DNA of 64,000 bases from Elymus sibiricus (Eukaryota > Streptophyta > Magnoliopsida > Poales > Poaceae), in contig CM077667.1 in assembly GCA_039707655.1 (NCBI GenBank), positions 415,319,409-415,383,408 of the forward strand, in the 5' to 3' direction. Each line of letters starts with the position of its first letter. Position 1 is the first letter of the stretch. A program made the position numbers and the translations under genes. The notes beneath the pieces were generated by a model. The model had not been told where the DNA came from. It did no database searches and saw only the letters and a list, made by a program, of their open reading frames with translations. Shown here one piece after another: positions 58,174 to 64,000 of the stretch.

Positions 58174-58191
58174 TCCCCGGCAACGGCGCCA
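58174..58191 (-). promoter_or_regulatory. Primer binding site of element B, tRNA-Asp type
   Basis: Minus strand TGGCGCCGTTGCCGGGGA, 11 nt inside the 5' LTR. Confidence 0.85.
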
Positions 58192-58202
58192 GAAAAAGGT
58201 CT

Positions 58203-58822
58203 TGATAACCCACAAGTATAGGGGATCGCAACAATTTTCGAGGGTAGAGTATTCAACCCAAATTTATAGATTCGACACAAGGGGAGCCAAAGAATACTTG
58301 AGAGTATTAGCAGTTGAGTTGTCAATTCAACCACACCTGGAGATTAAATATCTACAGCAAAGTGATCAGTAGCACAGTAATATGATAGTTTGATAGCAGT
58401 AGTGATAGTAACAGTAGCAGTAACAGTAGTAGCAATAGTTTTGTAGCAGTTGGAACAGCAGCAGCAGCAATAATAACTTAGCAAGAACAATAAGTGGAAA
58501 GCTCATAGGCACTGGATCGATAACTCGTTGGATGATATTCGTCATGTAACAGTCATAACCTAGGGCGATACGGAACTAGCTCCAGTTCATCAATGTAATG
58601 TAGGCATGTATTCCGTAAATAGTCATACGTGCTTATGGAAAAGAACTTGCATGACATCTTTTGTCCTACCCTCCCATGGCAGCGGGGTCCATAAGGAAAC
58701 TAAGGGATATTAAGGCCTCCTTTTAATAGAAAACCGGAACAAAGCACTAACACATGGTGAATACATGAACTCCTCAAACTACGGTCATCACCGCGAAGTA
58801 TCCCAAATATTGTCACTATGGG
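58203..58822 (-). repeat. 5' LTR of element B, first part (3' end of the LTR)
   Basis: Matches 50231-50850, then stops at TCACTATGGG where element C begins. In the other LTR the sequence continues GTTGACGGATC. Confidence 0.9.
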
Positions 58823-59293
58823 TGTCGGTGTCAAAACCGGCGGATCTCGGGTAGGGGGTCCCGAGCTGTGAGACTAGAATCGATGGTAACAGGAGACGAA
58901 GGGGACAATGTTTTACCCAGCTTCGGGCCCTCCTATGGAGGTAATACCCTACGTCCTGCTTGATTATATTGATGGGATAAGGGTTACAGAGTTGATCTAC
59001 CTCGAGATCGTATGACTAAAACCCTAGATGAGTTCTGTTGGCCTACAACCTAAAACCCTTCGGCTTATATAGATGCCGAGGGTACCTAGGGTTTACACAT
59101 GGTCGGTTACACGTCGAAGGGATAAACATGCCTATCTACTGTCGACAACTTGGAGGACACGTCTTGGCTCCTTGAAACTTCCACCTTGGTGACGGGGCCC
59201 CTGATCACCCAAAGTTCATCCAGTGGCCCACATAGTCCGGCCTATGAGAAACAGGTTGGCTATCCGAGGACCCCTCAAACCAAGACTCCCTCA
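58823..59293 (-). repeat. 3' LTR of element C
   Basis: 471 bp. On the minus strand TGAGGGAGTCTTGG ... TTTTGACACCGACA; the plus-strand form TGTCGGTGTCAAAACCGG is a common Triticeae LTR end. The next bases (59294-59309) read purine-rich on the minus strand, as a polypurine tract should. Confidence 0.75.
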
Positions 59294-59309
59294 GTAGCCC
59301 CCGGACTAG
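59294..59309 (-). promoter_or_regulatory. Polypurine tract of element C
   Basis: Minus strand CTAGTCCGGGGGCTAC abuts the LTR start TGAGGGAG. Confidence 0.55.
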
Positions 59310-59627
59310 CCTCCAACGCCGAGGTATATCTGGATCATCTTGTACATCGAAGTCTTCGGCTTGCGAGGCGAGTCCCTCCATCCCTTCTTGTTCGGCAACC
59401 ATCCTGTCATCGGTGAAATCCCAAACGTCACGGGATTGCTGGGTCCATAGTAATAGCGTTTCTTGATCCTCGCGCGTCGTGGGGAGACGAGCAGTTCAGT
59501 AGCTTTTTACAAAACTACCCCTCCATTAAAAGAGGCACCACCCATTTAAACAAACTGAATCGTGGTCCAAGCCACATCTTCTTCTCCCCCATCGGAAAAA
59601 GCCTTCAGTGAAAGATCTCCACCAAAA
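59310..59627 (+). other. Upstream region and leader of the element C antisense gene
   Basis: No coding sequence is supported. A weak TATA-like ATTAAAAG lies at ~59525-59532, about 100 nt before the chosen ATG, followed by a C-rich leader. A second in-frame ATG at 59562 lies in a poorer context. Confidence 0.4.
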
Positions 59628-62471
59628 ATGGCGAGCGCCCCCAGTTCCTCCTCGCATCCTTATGGATCCCGTCCCGGGGACTGGACAAGCTGCTCCGTGT
59701 CCCTCCTTCGACTACGGGACCTCGAGACCCAAGGGTACCTTCCCTCCTCGGATCTGGCAGCCGTCCGTGCCGGTCTGTCTTCATTCAACGGCGAGGCCCT
59801 CGCGGAGAACTTCCCCAATCCTCGAAAAGGGGAGCGTATATGTCTCGTGCCCTTTCTCCTGCGGGGTCTCGGGTTTCCCATTCATCCGTTCCTGAGAGGG
59901 TTACTGGTGTTTTATGGAATCCAGCTCCGCCACCTCACCCTAGGGTCTATTCTGCACATCTCGGGCTTCGTCGCCCTTTGCGAGATGTTCCTGGGCTGCG
60001 AGGCACACTTCGATTTGTGGAGGAAGTACTTCTGCCTCGTTCCTTGCACTCGAGAAAAGACAATTTTCGAGGTCGGCGGAGCCGAAGTATGCCGCATAGC
60101 GGGGACGGGATATCCCGTGGGGACGCCGAAGGAGTCCGAAGTATGGACTTCGGAATGGTTTTATATCGAAGACGTCCCTCTATTCGATCCAGTTCGGAGG
60201 GGTCTGCCCGAATACTCCGACGCCCCTCTGAAGAAAAGGTACAACTGGCGCCCAAAGAGCCTATCCGAAGAGGACAGCGTTGAGCTGCAGCGCTTAGCAG
60301 CCCGTGTGAGGGTACTAGCCCATCATAAGTTGACCATGATAGACGTCATGGCCGCCGCCATCACCCGGTGCGTCCAACCTCTTCAACAGAGAATACACCC
60401 CTTGTGGTGTTACAACGGGACAAGCAACACTACTCGCTCCCGAAGACTGGGCCCTGCCGATCAAACAGCATTAGTCGTCGCACTTGCCGACCTATACAAA
60501 GGGGGGCAAGAAGATTTTATTCAGCGGTCGACAAAGGAGGGATACTCAAGCCACAACCCCATCGAATGGGTAAGCCTTTTTACCCTGTGACCACAGTTCG
60601 GTTTCTCAATTTGTCCCTTTTTTTACCGAAGCCTTTAACTCTATGTGAACAGGAATGGAGGAGCTTTATCGAGACAGTCAACTGTCTGGCCCCTCAGCCC
60701 GAGGACTATTCCCGTGATGATGATCCGGGCTTCCATGATGACCCGGATCTGTCAATCGAGCTTGAAGACGGGGTTTTCTACCAGGAGGGCCTTGACGGCT
60801 CCAAGGTGGCTATCATAGCCGATTACCCTGGATCCTTCCCTTCCCCTGCGACAAGCAAGAAGAAGAAAAACTCGTCCCGCAAAAGGCAAGTATCCTCCAC
60901 AGACCCAAACGCGCCGGCACCTACTCCCAAGCGCCGTAGATCCGCGCGACATACATCGGCAGCGGCGGTAGTGCCTGGGTCGGAAAGCAACAGGAATCCG
61001 ACACATGAACCGGTCGCGGGGGCGAGCCCGCCTACGAGTTCATCCCAAAGGTATTTCGCTCGACCGTTTGATTTAGTATTATGATTGATAAAGCCTCACA
61101 AGAGACCTCTTTGTCAAAATATTCAGGCAAAGAGTTCGGCCGTCTCCCGCCGAGGACGTCGCCAGGATGTCCGGCGGTGCTCAAGATTCCAGGCCTTCCG
61201 CTCATGCTGAACCTGCTACGGGGGTCCCCACCGCCAATCCAGCCCCAGCTGATTCTGGTGACGCCATATCCGTCACCAAATCCGAGGTTGGGAGCGCTAT
61301 GCATCATCGGCGGCGACAAGAGGCCTTGCGTCATCCAGCCTTCTCCGAACAAGAGTTCGGTGCTTTGCGTGCGGCGGACGCGCACCTCGGAGCTGCCCGA
61401 GCAGGGTTCGGGGAGGCCATGAAATTAATATCGTCTAGCCTGCAGGTGAGTAGTCGGTTATTTTAAGTCCGAACACTCATGTAAACCTAGTAGCCCCTGA
61501 GCCTTAAATTGGTCGGCACGACCAAATTAAGGATCTCTGTATTGATTTACTGCTAATGCAGGCCTCGAAGCAACAGAGCGAGCAACTGTCCAAGGAACTA
61601 GAAACCAGCCGAGCACAGGTCGAATCTGTAAAGGCCGAACTGGAGCAAGTGAAGAGCTTTACTCGGGAGGCACATGGTGAGTATATCTGTTCTGCTGATC
61701 TTAGTATATTCCCATGCTTACGCGAGGGTACTATATAGAAGCTGAATCAATAGGGCAATTACAAAGAGATTTGGATGTAGCCCGAGAATCTCAGCGATAT
61801 GCCGAGTCCCATCAGGAGGCTGGCTGTCGTGTTTTGCAACGACACCTTGAAGAGAAGAACCGCCTTAAGGAGGAGAACAGACAGCAGGCCGAAGAAATTG
61901 AGAGATTAAAGACTCAATTGGCCGAGGCCCAAGGGGAAAACCAGAAATTACAGAGGGGCATGTTCGGTAAGTGTGATTCTAATATTAGAAGGTATTTCCT
62001 ATGGCTGAAATATAACACGCATGCCGTGACTCATGTACAGGTCTCCTGACTGGGCAACCCGAAGAAGAGATCGGGTCCTACCAGGGAAGCCTTTTAAAAG
62101 AGTTGTCCGCCCTTCATGAGCGGGCTCGGAAGGCCATGAAGAGCATGGTGAAAGCATTGTGGCCCGCCGAGCAACCTCCGGAGGGGATGACCGAACTAGT
62201 CGATCGCTTCAAGGGAGCCCGAAGTAGGTTCGAGCTGTGGAAGACATCGGCTTGTCGGGAAGGAGCACGTGAGGCGTGGGCGATGATCAAGACCCGATAT
62301 ACCGGACTTAACCCTGAGCGTATGGCTCAGGTGGGGCCAATAGGTACAGATGGACAAGAAGTGCCGCTCCACCTGGTATACGATCAGGTGATGCCTGCCG
62401 CCCGTCTCTCACAAGAAGATTGCTCCCTGGACACCATAATCGACAATCTCGATCGGCAGCCAGATGTATGA
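59628..62471 (+). CDS. Intact six-exon gene, 810 aa, antisense to element C pol (Transposase_28-like)
   Basis: Exons 59628-60569, 60653-61050, 61127-61445, 61562-61676, 61739-61966 and 62041-62471 join without a stop; every intron is GT-AG and the total is 2433 nt. Start: AAAAATGG at 59628 rather than the in-frame 59562. Exon 1 (residues 1-314) holds the Transposase_28-like domain (FPIHPFLRGLLVFYGIQL, HISGFVALCEMFLGCEAHF, WFYIEDVPLFDPVRRGLPEY). Exon 2 carries basic, nuclear-signal-like patches (KKKKNSSRKRQ, PKRRRSARH). Exons 4-5 are coiled coil (~553-667). Exon 6 has RARKAMKSMVKALWPAEQPP and ends DNLDRQPDV. It lies tail to tail with integrase; D/E carry decayed counterparts. Role unknown; DNA or Gag binding are both possible. 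Confidence 0.75.
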
Positions 62472-63344
62472 TTATGTGTAGCTATGTACTAATAATCGAG
62501 GAATTGCTCCGTCTGTGTTGTAAACTTTGTCTTAACCGGCCATCGGATTCTGCCTCCCGCGCTAATAGCTTGGGAGTGTTCCTTATAAATTATCACCCTA
62601 GGGGAGTGAATTATGTTCGGGGAACCAGGCAATCCGGCCATGTGGTACGAACAGACAGAAAGCACACAGGGAGATATGTTATATTACCGCTTAGCGTAAG
62701 AAACATCTTCCGAAGAAAATAGTACCTCTATCGATACCTTTCTTCAGGGTGCTACGTAAATCGTAGGTGGAAGGCTGTATACTGTTAGTATGCGACTAAG
62801 GGCTTTTCGTACGAGAAGAAGCCCGAGTAATGGTTATGACGACCATAGTACTATTAGTTGATTCCGTCGTAGCCGATCAATTGTCTGCTCAAGATAGCTA
62901 GCTTTTGGCTTCACCCGTCTGAGGTATGTATCCGGATGACCCGGTCGTAACAATCGCAGAGGTGCTCCCTTTACCCTCTAGCCGAACAATCGGGAACGTA
63001 GAGGGTAACCACAGGAGCGAGGCAACCCAGCTTGGCAAAGTCTTAGTTCGAATTGATGCATATGATGGCTTAAAAACGACAAGGGAAACATGCAAACACA
63101 AATAAGTGTGCATAAGTGCTTATAATATAAAAACATTGGCTTCAGAAAAGAAGCCCCCAGGTACTGTGTTCGGATGTAACACTTAAGGGTGTAGGCCGAA
63201 AGATTTTTATTACAAGATCGGTTGAGCCGAACATAGAGTTGGGAAGAAAAAGAATTCAAACCTGCCAAAAATCAAGGTGGGAGGGAGAAGAAATAACAAA
63301 GAAAAGAAAGAAAATAGGAGGGTAAAGAGTATGACGACACCGGT
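62472..63344. other. Spacer between the antisense gene and integrase, element C
   Basis: About 870 bp with no supportable gene. It would hold 3' UTRs of two convergent transcripts. Short frames on both strands show no domain. Confidence 0.6.
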
Positions 63345-64000
63345 CTAGCCGTAGAAGCGCCGGAGACGAGCTGCGTTCCAGGGGTTTGGTTCAAGGCGGT
63401 TGTCCGGCGGGTTCCGAAGACGGTAAGCCCCTCCTGTGAGTACTTCATCAATTATGAAGGGGCCTTCCCATTTGGGCTTGAGTTTATGCTTCTGCTTCTC
63501 CGGGAGCCGTAGGACGAGTTCGCCCACGTTGTATGCTTGTGCCCTGACCTCCCTGCTCTGGTAACATTGGGCCTGCTGTTGATAAAAGGTAGAACGGGCC
63601 TGAACTATGTCGCGCTCCTCCTCCAAGGCGTCCAAGTCATCTTGCCGATCTAACTCGGCCTCCTTTTCTTCGTACATGCGCACCCTTGGTGCGTCGTGAA
63701 TAATATCACAAGGAAGGACCGCTTCTGCCCCATAGACCATGAAAAACGGTGTGTACCCCGTTGATCTATTCGGGATGGTGCGCATGCCCCATAGAACGGA
63801 GTTGAGCTCCTCAACCTAGTGACAGTCGGACTCTTGAAGAGACCGGACCAAACGTGGCTTAATGCCGCTCATAATGAGGCCGTTTGCTCGTTCGACTTGT
63901 CCATTAGTCTGCGGGTGATAAACCGATGCGTAATCGAGCTTGATGCCCATCTTTGCGCACCAGTCTTCGACCTCTTGGGCCATGAAATTGGATCCATTGC
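63345..64000 (-). pseudogene. Integrase C-terminal part of element C pol, one nonsense codon, continues off the edge
   Basis: Read from 64000 leftward: DYASVYHPQTNGQVERANGL holds the catalytic Glu of the D-D-E core. A TAG at 63818-63816 stands where D has Trp (VEEL context), so TGG to TAG. Then IPNRSTGYTPFFMVYGAEAV, VGELVLRLPEKQ and LKPKWEGPFIID form the C-terminal domain, ending WNAARLRRFYG with a stop at 63345. Closest in layout to D's integrase end (29596-30280). RT and RNase H would lie to the right of the window. Confidence 0.8.

Larger units (their letters stand above)
50231..58822 (-). mobile_element. Element B: relative of A with gag-protease and extra ORF; 5' LTR split by element C
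   Basis: Same plan as A: 3' LTR 50231-51643, purine tract, non-coding region, extra ORF, LTR-like module, gag-protease, tRNA-Asp primer site, 5' LTR from 58203. The 5' LTR is interrupted at 58822 by element C and its rest lies beyond the window. B differs from A throughout (for example a single-core GC hairpin), so they are different subfamilies or ages. Confidence 0.8.
58823..64000 (-). mobile_element. Element C: Tat-like Gypsy element, 3' part (runs off the right edge)
   Basis: Minus-strand element: 3' LTR (58823-59293), purine tract, an intact spliced gene on the plus strand, spacer, then the integrase C-terminus on the minus strand running past 64000. Layout matches D/E although sequence differs. 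It lies within B's 5' LTR; ATGGG (58818-58822) is the expected target duplication. Confidence 0.8.

Overview
The window looks like intergenic DNA of a large, repeat-rich grass genome, most likely Triticeae (wheat/barley/rye group). It is a stack of nested Gypsy LTR retrotransposons and CACTA DNA transposons. I see no intact ordinary host gene, rRNA, tRNA gene or CRISPR array. The lineage call rests on the LTR styles (TGATACGTCTCCAACG starts, GC-rich GGCGCGCC hairpins), tRNA-Asp primer sites and CACTA structure. Family names are from memory and untested.

Layout, left to right. (1) 1-7290: a Sabrina-like Gypsy element on the minus strand, gag-protease only, with its 3' LTR cut by the window edge. 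(2) 7291-12232: the 3' part of a Tat-lineage-like Gypsy element (E), broken by element 1. It keeps a spliced antisense gene and its 3' LTR, and sits in an older LTR fragment (12233-12812). (3) 12813-13831: unclassified. (4) 13832-15890: one end of a CACTA-like element with a B3-domain-like gene. (5) 15891-35634: element D, same family as E: 5' LTR, primer site, decayed gag-pol with two RNase H domains, then an antisense gene. A 7335-bp CACTA (22258-29592, perfect termini, TAT target duplication) carrying P450, PPR and Rab GTPase fragments splits its integrase. (6) 35638-44958: element A, a minus-strand gag-protease element with an extra sense ORF where pol would be. (7) 44959 to about 49690: more CACTA-like DNA with Ala-rich ORFs and a ~510-bp tandem array. 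(8) 50231-58822: element B, a relative of A; its 5' LTR is split by (9) 58823-64000: element C, a second Tat-like element whose integrase runs off the right edge.

How the parts relate. Sabrina-like, A and B share a tRNA-Asp primer site and lack RT, RNase H and integrase, so they would need enzymes supplied in trans. D/E and C share a tail-to-tail layout: gag-pol on one strand and a spliced gene with a Transposase_28-like domain and coiled coils on the other. In C this gene is intact: six exons with GT-AG introns read as 810 codons with no stop, which is the most notable open frame in the window. Nearly all other reading frames are broken, mostly by TAG codons of the kind left by cytosine deamination.
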